Of a DNA stretch of 64,000 nucleotides, positions 47,140 through 55,601 are shown piece by piece. The position numbers were made by a program, and so were the translations under genes. Below the pieces are notes generated by a model, which was not told the DNA's origin, did no database searches, and saw nothing but the letters and a program-made list of their open reading frames with translations. This stretch comes from Treponema sp. (GTDB taxonomy: Bacteria; Spirochaetota; Spirochaetia; Treponematales; Treponemataceae), in NCBI GenBank assembly GCA_022010055.1, contig CP091737.1, positions 558,001 through 622,000 of the forward strand, written 5' to 3'. Numbering within the stretch: the first letter of the stretch is position 1; every line of letters begins with the position of its first letter.

Positions 47140-48547
47140 TTGTAATTCCAAGTTTTTGCATTTGTTCCTGTTCTTCAATGTAACCTACATATTCAGAACG
47201 TTTCTGGATTGCTTTTACAATGATATTTTTTACAGAAATAAGGTCGATTTTAAGTCCCTTGATTTTGCTTCTGTCGTGAGGTTCAACATTCTGCTTGAAG
47301 AACTCATCCGCGGCGGCAAGAAGGGTAAGTATTTCCTGGTTTTCCGAGAGGCTCTTGTTCAGGTAGTCCAGTATGTTCTGCTCTGAATACTTTTTGATTT
47401 TGGAAAACTCCGGCCCGTGAAGATTTGAAAGCGGCATGAAAAAAGAAGATTTTTTTACCAGGCTTGAGATAAAAAAATTCATATCTACATTCCGATGCGT
47501 CTTTGTGTCCTTTTTCTGGTCGACTATTATAAAATCATAAACGAGCGGCGGCTCCGAAAGGTTGAACAGTTTGCGCAGCGCCACTGCGATTTTATGAAAG
47601 AGCGTATTTTTCTGATTTTCAATTATATTTACATTTGACTGAATTTTATCTGAAATTGTTGAATAAAGTTCGCCAAGACCGGAAAGAATATGCAGACATT
47701 CCAGCAGGTACTGCTTGTAATCCACGGAAACTTTTTTATTTTTTTCAGTTTTTACAGCAATCGCAAGGCGCATGAGCGTCTGTTCCTGAAGTTTCTGCCT
47801 GTCGGCCGCAAGGTCTTCCGCTGCGATTTCCTGAATAAGCTCCGTGTAGTACGGCATTTTTCCAGAAATAGAAGAAAGATTCTTTTTTATCTCTGCGATT
47901 TCATCAGCCTGCGAATTTCTGGCTTTTTCCCTGTTGAACTTTGGATGTTCAATCACATCGTGCCGGATCTGAACCTTGTAGGCTTCGCGCTGGAACAACA
48001 TCAAGTCCTTTAAAATATCGTTGATTTCTGCGATTGCCTTTGCGCTTTTTGTGATAGAGTCATTTATCATGCTGACAGTAAGCTGCGGCGCGCTGTGCCG
48101 GACTTCCTGAATTAAAGTCGCCATGGCGCGCGAATTTGTGCGCGAGTTGTTCAGCGTCATATTGTGCCATTGGAACGCATTGTTCAGGTCAATCATTTTT
48201 TTTATCTGCGGAATGGTTATATATTCCGTTGAAAATTTAACATAAGTGCATACGTAATCCAGCATGCTTTCGTAGTTTGAAAATCTTGAGCCCATTACAA
48301 CAGGACGTTCGCTTTCAACAAAATGGGAATCGTCAGGACTTGAAATCTCGGAAATTTTAATTTCAAGTTTATACGGGTCAGGCGTGATAAGGCTGCGCTT
48401 GATTAAAGTTTCGTAAATATTTTTTACGCATGCATGAAGAAGCCTGTAGTGCTCAAGCATTTTTGGCAAAGATTCAGCATTAAGCCAGTCTGACTTTGCT
48501 TTAAGCGCGTCTTTTAGTTTGTCTGTAAAATTCAAGGATTCTGCCAT
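47129..48547 (-). CDS. Conserved hypothetical helical protein
   Basis: A 472-residue cytoplasmic protein that I do not recognise. It is almost entirely helical and hydrophilic, with neither a signal nor membrane segments. Scattered motifs include RHSAPQLTVSMINDSITKSA and LRKLFNLSEPPLVYDFIIVD. The general look is that of a treponeme-specific protein of unknown role. I start at the Met at 48547, where GATAAT ends six bases before ATG; an upstream Met at 48565 is possible. It is co-transcribed with the peptide-binding protein gene, whose start it overlaps. Confidence 0.55.
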   Translation of the reverse strand: MAESLNFTDKLKDALKAKSDWLNAESLPKMLEHYRLLHACVKNIYETLIKRSLITPDPYKLEIKISEISSPDDSHFVESERPVVMGSRFSNYESMLDYVCTYVKFSTEYITIPQIKKMIDLNNAFQWHNMTLNNSRTNSRAMATLIQEVRHSAPQLTVSMINDSITKSAKAIAEINDILKDLMLFQREAYKVQIRHDVIEHPKFNREKARNSQADEIAEIKKNLSSISGKMPYYTELIQEIAAEDLAADRQKLQEQTLMRLAIAVKTEKNKKVSVDYKQYLLECLHILSGLGELYSTISDKIQSNVNIIENQKNTLFHKIAVALRKLFNLSEPPLVYDFIIVDQKKDTKTHRNVDMNFFISSLVKKSSFFMPLSNLHGPEFSKIKKYSEQNILDYLNKSLSENQEILTLLAAADEFFKQNVEPHDRSKIKGLKIDLISVKNIIVKAIQKRSEYVGYIEEQEQMQKLGITNEI

Positions 48548-48666
48548 AATTATATTATCGTTCATTTTTTAGAAAAATCCACAAATTTATAGAAAAACAG
48601 AAAATGTGAGAAAGGGCAGTTGAAAAATAATCCGGCCGGCCGCAGTTGAACTTTAAAAATTGAAAT

Positions 48667-49315
48667 TCAGAAGCGCGTCTTTATTCCGACTGAAATTATT
48701 GCGGAGTTAAGGTCGCCTTTTGAAAGACCGAGCATGGCAGGTAGAATTTTATTTCAGGACCTGCCTTCAGATTTTCTGTAAACGCATAGAGATATGAAAA
48801 ATATGTATCAATGAACAGAAAATTCGCATCTTTCCAGAAGTATCTGTTGATTTCGGCGACATCATCAGAGGCGGTGTTTCCGTTGTATCCTGCATCGCTT
48901 CCGTGCACGGCATGGGAAAGAACTGCGAACCTTGCCAAAATAGCAGGACCTGCTCCTGCATCAATAAAATGCTTTCTTAAAGGAGAAAAAGAAATTGCCG
49001 CCGGCAAGTCTATAAGAAATGAAAGCAGTTGCCGTTCTGTTTTCAATTTCGGCAGGATACGCGCCGCTGTTGTTCCACAAGTAGTAGTTTGAAAAAAAAG
49101 AAACTCTTGGCTGAAAAGAAACAAGGGTTTCCCTAGGAAAAATAATTCCGAAAGACAACGGATATACGACCGGCGCAGGCGCGCTGTTTTTGGGATTGTC
49201 GGTGTTGATTATTAATGAAGGCTCAAAAGTTACGGAAAAATCAACCGCCCTTTCTGCAAAAATAAAAAAAGAAGAAAAGAAAAGAACCAGACAACAAAAA
49301 GAGATTTTTTTTCAT
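48667..49315 (-). CDS. Small outer-membrane beta-barrel protein, frameshifted
   Basis: About 215 residues in several frames. The start at 49315 (MKKNLFLLSGSFLFFFF) is a signal peptide broken in a T-run near 49255. The second frame begins AERAVDFSVTFEPSLIINTDNP and includes SFQPRVSFFSNYYLW. A change near 48990 continues with AAISFSPLRKHFIDAGAGPAIL, and one near 48745 leads to an end in GIKTRF. A terminal Phe after alternating strands is typical of outer-membrane barrels. The gene starts four bases past the preceding stop. No family assigned. Confidence 0.55.
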
Positions 49316-49319
49316 ATAC

Positions 49320-50492
49320 TTACCAGTTGAACTCATTTTTATATAAAATTTCGTTTAAGTCTACACAAATAAATCCGCTTCGTGCGATTGTGTAAAAAGA
49401 ATTTTCTTCCCATGAGGCGTACAGACGCATTCCGGAAATTGCAAAATCCCTGTAATAAAAGCCGGAAGGCATTTTCGGAAGTTTCAAGGCGATTGTTTTT
49501 CCGTGGTTTAAAATCCTGTTCTCAAAAAGTGCGCCGTTCAAAAAGAAGCTTCCGTCTGAAAAAATGCAGGCTGCCCAGGTGTCGCTAAGAATCGCAGAGG
49601 CTTCCAGCGTTGATTTTTCAGAAAAATTTTTAGTGTTCTCAAAAATCCTTGGAGTATGGCCGGATGCATTTTTTACTTTTAATGAAAACGAAAGGTTTTT
49701 TGGAAGCGATGAGACAAGTCCTTTGATTCGCTCCGGCGCTTTGGAAAAATCTTCCGGTGCTTTTGCCCTTCTGAATTCCTGTTCAGTGTTTTGAGTTATA
49801 AACATATATGATTCCGCGGTTTTTGGCGAAATATAAGTCAAATCGGTCTTAGGCTGAAAAGTTAAATATGAAAAATTTATTTTTTCACCTTCGTTTCCGG
49901 AGTCTTTTACACTGCAAGTCCAGTACTGTCCGTCCCATATAAAATCTGTAATTTCGGCAGTTGCCGGAAGCCCTAAATTTTCAACGTTTAAAACAGGATA
50001 GCAGACATTCTGCTCCGTATTGAACTGAACAAGAAAAGTATGCGCGGGCCTTTGCGAAGTTTTCTGCCGGTTAAAAAATGAATTTCTGTAAATTGAAAAA
50101 ACCGGGGTTTCGTTGTAAAAAACAAGATTTCCCTGGGTTGAATTTGAAAATATTTCCGAATCTCTGTAAAGATTTATCTGCTCACCGTTAAAAACTAAAA
50201 TTCCAGTCCTGTTTACAACTGCAAATCCCCTTGGAACTGAATCATCTTTTGAATCCTGCACGGAAATGTCAGAAATTCTTGCCGCTTCGGTCCATGGTCT
50301 GAAAGGAGTTTCAGGAACGCAGGAAATTCCTTCCGCCTTCTTAAAGTTTCCGTCCGAAAAATAATACCATGTGTGCTTTGCCTGTGTTTCCGCGATTTTC
50401 TGCGCCTCAAAGTTCTGCTGGCTTTTTCTGCATGAAAAGAACAGGACAGAAAAAACGGCGAGCGCGGCAATGATTTTTGCATTTGTATTCAT
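49320..50492 (-). CDS. Lipoprotein of unknown function
   Basis: A 390-residue lipoprotein: signal MNTNAKIIAALAVFSVLFFSC with Cys21 as the lipid anchor. The mature part is beta-rich, with strands such as AVVNRTGILVFNGEQINLYRD and TWAACIFSDGSFFLNGALFENR. This regular alternation suggests a beta-propeller-like fold, by inference. It precedes the small barrel protein, and the two may form a surface complex. No homologue is recognised. Confidence 0.6.
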   Translation of the reverse strand: MNTNAKIIAALAVFSVLFFSCRKSQQNFEAQKIAETQAKHTWYYFSDGNFKKAEGISCVPETPFRPWTEAARISDISVQDSKDDSVPRGFAVVNRTGILVFNGEQINLYRDSEIFSNSTQGNLVFYNETPVFSIYRNSFFNRQKTSQRPAHTFLVQFNTEQNVCYPVLNVENLGLPATAEITDFIWDGQYWTCSVKDSGNEGEKINFSYLTFQPKTDLTYISPKTAESYMFITQNTEQEFRRAKAPEDFSKAPERIKGLVSSLPKNLSFSLKVKNASGHTPRIFENTKNFSEKSTLEASAILSDTWAACIFSDGSFFLNGALFENRILNHGKTIALKLPKMPSGFYYRDFAISGMRLYASWEENSFYTIARSGFICVDLNEILYKNEFNW

Positions 50493-50563
50493 ATTTAAAG
50501 TTTATATCGGGACTGAATTTATCGCAAGTGAAAAACTTGTCCTGCTCTTTGCATTTACAGTTA

Positions 50564-51331
50564 TTATTTTTTTAAATTTTTTTCATAAAAAAGAAATGAA
50601 TTAAGTTTCTGCTGCGAAAGTGTAAAAATCTTGTTTTCCTGGTCTTCCTGGCAGAAATTCTGCGGCACATAATCGGAAAAAATACTGTTTTCGGGAAAAT
50701 CCTTGAAAAGTTCGCCGGCGGGTACGGAACATATTTTTTTCATGGAAAGTTTTGCCGCGGTAAAAGTTCTGTCTTCAACCGAATCCAAGATGCCCGGCTG
50801 GTCCAGAAGCCATGGATTGTAAAAAGCCCGGTTATTTTTGGCATTGTTTTTTATTGTCAGGGTGATTTTCTGCCAGTTGAACCGCGCGGCGTAATCTCTT
50901 GCGGCATTCTTTGGATTGTTTTGCGCCGCGGAAATATAAAATTTTTTCAGGCAGTCCGAAGAAAATCCTGCTTCCCACGAAAATTCTTCCTCAAAAGGAA
51001 ATATCATTCCTGCCGGTTTAAAAAAACAGTATCCGGAAAAAAACGGCCGGGCAAGTAGCGAAACAGGCGAGGAAGAATCCATGCTGAGCGTAATGCTCTT
51101 TTTGTCTGCGCAAACGCTGAAATTTTCAGAACCTTCTGCTGTTGTTACAGTTATTTCCCAGGCTTCTATTTCCGGCCATACAGACTCGCCGCATGAACAT
51201 TCTGGCGGCCATTGCGGTAAAGAAATCTCTTTTGAAGGAGTAAGCTGATGTTCGCATGAAGTCGCAACTGCGGCTCCAACAGCGCCTGAAAGCATAAAAA
51301 GCGCGAATTGAATTTTTTTTATTAGCTGCAT
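50564..51331 (-). CDS. Lipoprotein of unknown function
   Basis: A 255-residue lipoprotein. The start at 51331 gives MQLIKKIQFALFMLSGAVGA followed by a lipobox ending VATSC; the ATG at 51394 adds an extra hydrophobic stretch that I consider artefactual. The mature N-terminus is Cys- and Pro-rich (LPQWPPECSCGE). The rest is beta-rich with many aromatic residues (RPFFSGYCFFKPAGMIFPF). Its stop lies 72 bases before the next gene of the same strand. Function is unknown; it likely belongs with the adjacent lipoprotein and barrel genes. Confidence 0.55.
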   Translation of the reverse strand: MQLIKKIQFALFMLSGAVGAAVATSCEHQLTPSKEISLPQWPPECSCGESVWPEIEAWEITVTTAEGSENFSVCADKKSITLSMDSSSPVSLLARPFFSGYCFFKPAGMIFPFEEEFSWEAGFSSDCLKKFYISAAQNNPKNAARDYAARFNWQKITLTIKNNAKNNRAFYNPWLLDQPGILDSVEDRTFTAAKLSMKKICSVPAGELFKDFPENSIFSDYVPQNFCQEDQENKIFTLSQQKLNSFLFYEKNLKK

Positions 51332-51439
51332 AGCTTTATATCGCGTAAAAAAAAATAAAACGGAAATAAAACTCAAAAAAAATTCAAAAATCAATGCGCG
51401 CGCTTTTTAGCCGTCTTAAAAACAGATTTTCCGCGCGGA

Positions 51440-51891
51440 CTATCTGTTTTTTGCGATTTCTTTCTGGCAGAGCTGGTCGCATATTTCGTTGTATTCAATG
51501 CCTGCGTGACCTTTTACCCAGTTCCAGCTTACATTCAGGGCAGAGTTAAGCTCATCCAGCTGAATCCACAGATCCTGATTTTTTACAGGCTTTTTATCAG
51601 CCGTTTTCCAGCCTTTAAGTTTCCAGCCCTTTATCCAGACTGTAATGCCATTTTTTACGTACTGGCTGTCAATATTTACTGTTATTTTTATGATTTTTAA
51701 AATCCGGCGTATTTTTTTACAATAGAAAGCGCGTTTATCGCCGCCGTAAGTTCCATCCGGTTGTTTGTGGTATTTTTTTCGCCGCCGGAAAGCTGCCGGG
51801 CTTCCCCATTGAAGATTACAACAACGCCCCATCCGCCGGGGCCTGGATTTCCTGAGCATCCGCCGTCAGTATAGATTATTACTTCATTCAT
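51440..51891 (-). CDS. rnhA: Ribonuclease HI, frameshifted
   Basis: Cleaves RNA in RNA-DNA hybrids; about 150 residues. The N-terminus has IYTDGGCSGNPGPGGWGVV (first catalytic Asp) and NNRMELTAAINAL (catalytic Glu). A frame change near 51705 leads to ITVNIDSQYVKNGIT (Asp) and WNWVKGHAGIEYNEICD (His and final Asp). All four catalytic residues are present across the break, so an assembly indel is likely. Confidence 0.92.
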
Positions 51892-51970
51892 AATTTAAGT
51901 GTAAACAAAAACAAGAATAAAATGAATACACGAAGAAAAATTAAAATAGTGCTAATAGGACTTATTACTA

Positions 51971-51998
51971 TTTACTTTTTGAAATATTGAGCTATAAT
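51971..51998 (+). promoter_or_regulatory. Promoter of the superoxide reductase gene
   Basis: TTTACT (51971-51976), 16-base spacer, TATAAT (51993-51998), about 38 bases before the ATG at 52037. Here a leader with a strong GGAGGA site exists, in contrast with the leaderless-type promoters elsewhere. Confidence 0.5.
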
Positions 51999-52036
51999 AA
52001 AAACAATAAGACTTGCATATATCTGGAGGAAATCTT

Positions 52037-52408
52037 ATGGAATTTTTAAAATGTAAAAAATGTGGAAAAGTCGTTCAGGTTTTAAAGGATTCTGCGTGCG
52101 ACACTATGTGCTGCGGCGAGGCAATGGTTGAGCTTAAGGCAAATACCACTGATGCGGCGGTAGAAAAGCACGTTCCTGTTGTAGAAAAAAATGGAAATTC
52201 AGTGGAAGTAAAAGTCGGTTCAGTTGTTCATCCTATGGAAGAAAAACACTACATAGAATGGATTGCCCTTGAGACAAAAAATACAGCGCAATTCAAGATG
52301 CTTAAGCCGGGCGATGAGCCGAAGGCGGTTTTTGCGCTGTCTGATTCGGATGAGGTGGTTAAGGCGTATGCCTACTGCAATCTTCACGGCCTTTGGTCAG
52401 AAAAATAA
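52037..52408 (+). CDS. dfx: Desulfoferrodoxin (superoxide reductase)
   Basis: A 123-residue 2Fe-SOR that reduces superoxide to peroxide, suiting an anaerobe. The N-terminal centre I ligands are complete: C6, C9, C25, C26 (CKKC...CC). Centre II has His in EKHVPVV, VHPMEEKHYIEWI and the C-terminal CNLHGLW with its Cys and His. Treponema pallidum neelaredoxin is known to lack the full centre I, so this protein is of the more complete type. ATG at 52037 follows GGAGGAAAT. Confidence 0.93.
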   Translation: MEFLKCKKCGKVVQVLKDSACDTMCCGEAMVELKANTTDAAVEKHVPVVEKNGNSVEVKVGSVVHPMEEKHYIEWIALETKNTAQFKMLKPGDEPKAVFALSDSDEVVKAYAYCNLHGLWSEK

Positions 52409-52421
52409 ACATTGAAAAAAC

Positions 52422-52506
52422 GCTCCCGGTGAATGTGATATGTACCCCTTTTGCTTTTGTCCAGTAAAAGGGGTACATATCATGATTTATTCAATACGCC
52501 GGGAGC
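52422..52506. mobile_element. Palindromic element with IS-like ends
   Basis: GCTCCCGG (52422-52429) and its complement (52499-52506) surround a perfect 17-base pair, TGATATGTACCCCTTTT (52436-52452) and its complement (52466-52482), with loop GCTTTTGTCCAGT. The TGTACCCCTTTT-N-TGGAC look recalls IS3/IS150-family ends brought together after internal deletion; this is inference. It could also act as a bidirectional hairpin terminator between two convergent genes. Confidence 0.55.
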
Positions 52507-52520
52507 TCCTCTCCAAAAAA

Positions 52521-53510
52521 CTAATCAATAATATCGTTCTGAAACCTTGAAAGATGTTCGTACGGCAAAATCAGGCGGCCTCGGAAAAGTCCGCAGCAGT
52601 CGTTTATAAGCGTGTTGTTCACCGCGGAAAACATATTCACATCAATTTTTGAAAGGTCAAGGTTCTGAAGCATTATTCCGCGTTCGTAAGCCTCGTCAAA
52701 ATACACACATTCTCCCTTTTTAATTGCGTTCCGCCGCGCCCGCTCAGTTTCCTGCCTGTGCTCGTAGCCCGAATGGTTTGCCGGTCCGATTTCCGCAAAA
52801 TCATCCATTTCCTTTGTGCGAAGCTGGACTTCAATATAAGAACGCGCGGAGTTGTCGTAAAAAGTTATGTGCAGCGAACGGTAACCGTAAGGACTTTTGT
52901 TCGCAATGTAGTCCTTGTAATACGGCCGAACATCCTCGTTTAAAAGCGGTGAGGAAATTTCCATCTTTTTTTGAAGCGCCTCTGCGCTGAATCCCCGCTC
53001 TTCCAGAAAAGACGGAAGAACATTCGCGATTTCGTAAAGATACTTCAGCTCAATTTCCTCGCGCTCCTCCTCATTTTTTAAATGGCAGCGCGGCATGCAT
53101 ATTACAATCCGGTACGCAATAAGGTCGCGGAAGCGTTCTAGCCTGGCTTTTATTTCCGGAACAGAAGGAAAATTTCCGTGCGCAATAAAATATTCGTAAA
53201 TAAAAGAAACAATTTTTCCGTTGAATTTTTCTTCCGCGCGGATAAGGCTCTTGATTCTTCCCTTGAACGTAAACGCAAGCTCCGGATATTTTTCCGCCAT
53301 GAATTTGTAGAATTCCCTAAGCTGCTGTGACTGCGCCGTAAGAAAGTCGTTGTGCTCCAGAAGTTCCGTAAACTGAATCAAAAAATTGCAGTGAACTAAA
53401 TCAATCGGATTTTTGCTTTCCATCGAGGAAGCCTTTAAATCCCTTGAAAACTTCTTCAGAATCTTAAGAACCGTGTCGCCGCTGTAAAGATAGTCGTTCA
53501 GTGTAACCAT
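52521..53510 (-). CDS. RelA/SpoT-domain (p)ppGpp synthetase
   Basis: A 329-residue protein with an N-terminal helical region and a central RelA/SpoT nucleotidyltransferase domain. RFRDLIAYRIVI carries the metal-binding Asp, KSPYGYRSLHI the substrate loop and YIEVQLRTKEMDDFAEIG the second acidic site. There is no HD hydrolase domain nor TGS/ACT, so it is a small alarmone synthetase type, probably synthesis-only. The start at 53510 follows CCGGAG. It lies between an IS-like palindrome and the toxin-antitoxin locus, an accessory setting, though a stringent-response role is likely. Confidence 0.82.
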   Translation of the reverse strand: MVTLNDYLYSGDTVLKILKKFSRDLKASSMESKNPIDLVHCNFLIQFTELLEHNDFLTAQSQQLREFYKFMAEKYPELAFTFKGRIKSLIRAEEKFNGKIVSFIYEYFIAHGNFPSVPEIKARLERFRDLIAYRIVICMPRCHLKNEEEREEIELKYLYEIANVLPSFLEERGFSAEALQKKMEISSPLLNEDVRPYYKDYIANKSPYGYRSLHITFYDNSARSYIEVQLRTKEMDDFAEIGPANHSGYEHRQETERARRNAIKKGECVYFDEAYERGIMLQNLDLSKIDVNMFSAVNNTLINDCCGLFRGRLILPYEHLSRFQNDIID

Positions 53511-53559
53511 AAAAAAACTCCGGCTAATTCTAATATAAAAATGGAGCAAATTCCACCAG

Positions 53560-53672
53560 TGCGCGGCCCGCTTTTACTGCAAGTCCTCATTCCGCGTCCG
53601 CTCCATTCCGGTCTTTCCGTGGCAATCGGGGCTAGGCTGCTTCTGAAAATGCGAAAATCCATCGCGCCCAGG
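53560..53672. repeat. R2 repeat, copy 2
   Basis: Second copy of the R2 block at 38310. It differs by scattered substitutions and 1-2 base indels while keeping the CGCTCCATTCCGGTCTTTCC and GAAAATGCGAAAATCCA segments. It separates the synthetase gene from the toxin gene. No gene is seen in 53511-53734. Confidence 0.75.
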
Positions 53673-53734
53673 TGGTTTGTGAGTAGCCAAAAATCTCCGC
53701 TTTTTGCGATGGTTTCTGCAAAGTAAAAACAGAA

Positions 53735-54322
53735 CTAGCACATATTAGTCATTTCATATTCAATACATTTTTTTTCAAGTAATTTAAAATCGCAGCAGAA
53801 TTTTATAACTTTGCCAGTTTTAATCTGCCGGTCGTAAAGTTTGTTTGCTTTTTTTATAATTGAATCTAAAATTTTTAGACAAAACGAATACTCCTTGTTC
53901 ATAAGGTTTTTGTAATTTCTAGTCTCAATAGAATCATTTGGATTTGCCGTCAAATCAACCTTTTTATACAAGCCATCTTTTATAGGAAGCATTTTTTTCA
54001 AATCTAAAACAGATAAAATATGTGTTATAGAACCGTCCACGTTTTCCTTGTAAAAAGCATTTTTAGAAATAGATTTCTTATCACAAATTTCATATATTAA
54101 AAAACGGTCTGCCTCAACATTCTTCCATAAAGTATGTTTTTTCTTTGCAGAAGACAAAGGAATTACATATTGGCACTTGTTATTATTTATTAATATTCCC
54201 AAATAAGGTTTGTTGTCATAATTTATAGGTTTATAATAGACTTCGGCGCAATTATTATGCAGATGCATTAAATACGCCTGATTAATATTTATGAAAGTAA
54301 GCTTGTCTTTTAGAATAAACAT
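53735..54322 (-). CDS. Type III toxin, ToxN/AbiQ family
   Basis: A 195-residue endoribonuclease toxin. The sequence shows the family pattern: YLMHLHNNCAEVYYKP, NKPYLGILI, then CQYVIPLSSAKKKH (conserved Pro-Leu-Ser-Ser core of the active site), MLPIKDGLYKKVDL and a C-terminal coiled helix. ToxN cuts RNA and is held inactive by a small RNA encoded upstream. The start at 54322 follows AGAGAG. A longer frame from 54382 would run through the terminator hairpin and is rejected. Base composition is more AT-rich than the neighbours, a sign of transfer. Upstream stand a promoter, an apparent repeat RNA and a terminator in the canonical order. Confidence 0.85.
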   Translation of the reverse strand: MFILKDKLTFININQAYLMHLHNNCAEVYYKPINYDNKPYLGILINNNKCQYVIPLSSAKKKHTLWKNVEADRFLIYEICDKKSISKNAFYKENVDGSITHILSVLDLKKMLPIKDGLYKKVDLTANPNDSIETRNYKNLMNKEYSFCLKILDSIIKKANKLYDRQIKTGKVIKFCCDFKLLEKKCIEYEMTNMC

Positions 54323-54333
54323 AAAACTCTCTG

Positions 54334-54367
54334 AAAAAAAATAAGGTCGTTCATAAAATGAGCGACC
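54334..54367 (-). terminator. Terminator between antitoxin RNA and toxin gene
   Basis: A ten-pair stem (GGTCGTTCAT with ATGAGCGACC, one G-T pair, loop AAA, 54345-54367) is followed on the minus strand by TTATTTTTTT. A terminator between antitoxin and toxin is the hallmark of type III systems, where read-through sets toxin level. Confidence 0.75.
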
Positions 54368-54429
54368 CTTCTTAAAGTTCATCTCTTTACGGATTTAAAC
54401 CGCAGGTTAATGGAGACCTTCTAAAACTT
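54368..54429 (-). ncRNA. Putative type III RNA antitoxin
   Basis: Reading leftward, AAGTTTTAGAAGG (54429-54417) recurs as AACTTTAAGAAGG (54379-54367), 11 of 13 identical, at a spacing of 50 bases. This gives one repeat unit plus a partial copy that runs into the terminator. The inner part contains a near-palindrome around TTTAAA. Known antitoxins of this type are short tandem repeats, each binding one toxin. Here the array is much shorter than ToxI (5.5 repeats), either truly minimal or collapsed in assembly. Confidence 0.45.
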
Positions 54430-54458
54430 AATTTAATATAAAATTTATGTGGTGTCAA
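54430..54458 (-). promoter_or_regulatory. Promoter of the toxin-antitoxin locus
   Basis: On the minus strand TTGACA (54458-54453), 17-base spacer, TAAATT (54435-54430). The -35 is a perfect consensus. It would drive the antitoxin RNA and, by read-through, the toxin. Confidence 0.6.
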
Positions 54459-54587
54459 GAAATTTTTCCATGAAATATTTTTTTGAAATATTTTTTGAAT
54501 ATAGGTTTATTTATTGAACCTCATTGGCTAATAATTTTACTTTTGCAACCCCGCTAAGCCGCGTTCGCTTGTGTTCCTGCTGAACTC

Positions 54588-54616
54588 TTGAAAAACCGCT
54601 GATTCTGATTCATAAT
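54588..54616 (+). promoter_or_regulatory. Promoter of rsgA, leaderless type
   Basis: TTGAAA (54588-54593), 17-base spacer, CATAAT (54611-54616), ending seven bases before the ATG at 54624. Confidence 0.55.
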
Positions 54617-54623
54617 AAAAAAT

Positions 54624-55583
54624 ATGAATGGAACTGTTCTTGCGGGAACTAATAATATTTTTGAAGTTGAATGTGATGATGGTGTTGTCCGGTCGTGCGC
54701 CATAAAAGGGAAGGTGTTAAAGTCGGACACGCAGTATTATAATCCTCTTGCGCCGGGCGATGTAGTTCAGATTGAACCGGATGAAATTGATGAGGAAAAA
54801 GGCCGGATTGTTTCGCTTGTTCCGCGTAAAAATGAATTTGTTCGCTGGAATGTAAAAGGCCGTTGTCCGCAGCTTATGGCTGCAAATGTTGATTATATGA
54901 TTCTTGTGACCACGCCCGATGAGCCGCCGTTCAGACCGCGTTTTATTGACCGCGAGCTTTGTCAGGCGGAAATGCTCGGTCTGAATCCTGTGATTGTGTG
55001 CAATAAGTACGACCTTATAGAAAAAAATCCCGGGGCGGAAGAGCAGCTGAAAATCTGGGAAGAGCTTGGCTACAGGGTTATGCGCATTTCTGCAAAGACC
55101 GGCGAAGGAATCACGGAATTTACAGAGCTTATCCGCGGAAAACTCAGCGCGTTTGTCGGTCAGTCCGGTGTTGGAAAGTCGAGCCTTGTTAATGTTCTGG
55201 ACGACACTTGCGTCTTAAAAACCGGAAGCCTTTCAAAAAAATACGGAAGGGGAAACCATACTACAACAAAGGGAACTTTGAACCGGCTTACATTGAACAC
55301 GGCGTATACTGGCGGAATAAACGGGGAAGTCGCTTCCATTATCGATACTCCGGGAATCAGGCGTTTTATGCTGCACGGAATAGAGGCGAACGATCTGCAC
55401 CTGTACTTCAGGGAATTCAAGCCGTTTGTGGGAAAATGCAAATTCGGTCTGGACTGCACGCATACAAGCGAACCTGGCTGCGCGATAAAGCAGGCTGTTG
55501 AAGACGGCAAAATTTCTGAAAAACGTTACGAAAGCTGGAAAAGAATCCGGGACCAGATAAAAGACGGCTCCTGGGTGGATTAA
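54624..55583 (+). CDS. rsgA: Ribosome small subunit-dependent GTPase RsgA
   Basis: Late 30S ribosome assembly GTPase, 319 residues. OB-fold N-terminus, then a circularly permuted GTPase: NKYD (127-130), SAK (156-158), GQSGVGKS (179-186), TTTKG (213-217), DTPG (241-244). The zinc site is C272, C278, H280, C286. The motif order G4-G5-G1-G2-G3 is diagnostic. No Shine-Dalgarno precedes the ATG. It is followed 18 bases later by mutS2. Confidence 0.95.
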   Translation: MNGTVLAGTNNIFEVECDDGVVRSCAIKGKVLKSDTQYYNPLAPGDVVQIEPDEIDEEKGRIVSLVPRKNEFVRWNVKGRCPQLMAANVDYMILVTTPDEPPFRPRFIDRELCQAEMLGLNPVIVCNKYDLIEKNPGAEEQLKIWEELGYRVMRISAKTGEGITEFTELIRGKLSAFVGQSGVGKSSLVNVLDDTCVLKTGSLSKKYGRGNHTTTKGTLNRLTLNTAYTGGINGEVASIIDTPGIRRFMLHGIEANDLHLYFREFKPFVGKCKFGLDCTHTSEPGCAIKQAVEDGKISEKRYESWKRIRDQIKDGSWVD

Positions 55584-55601
55584 TTTTTTACATAAATCAA
55601 A

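Noticed and set aside
54323..54382. Longer start for the toxin
   Set aside because: The 20 extra codons translate the terminator hairpin and the end of the antitoxin RNA; AGAGAG before 54322 supports the shorter form.
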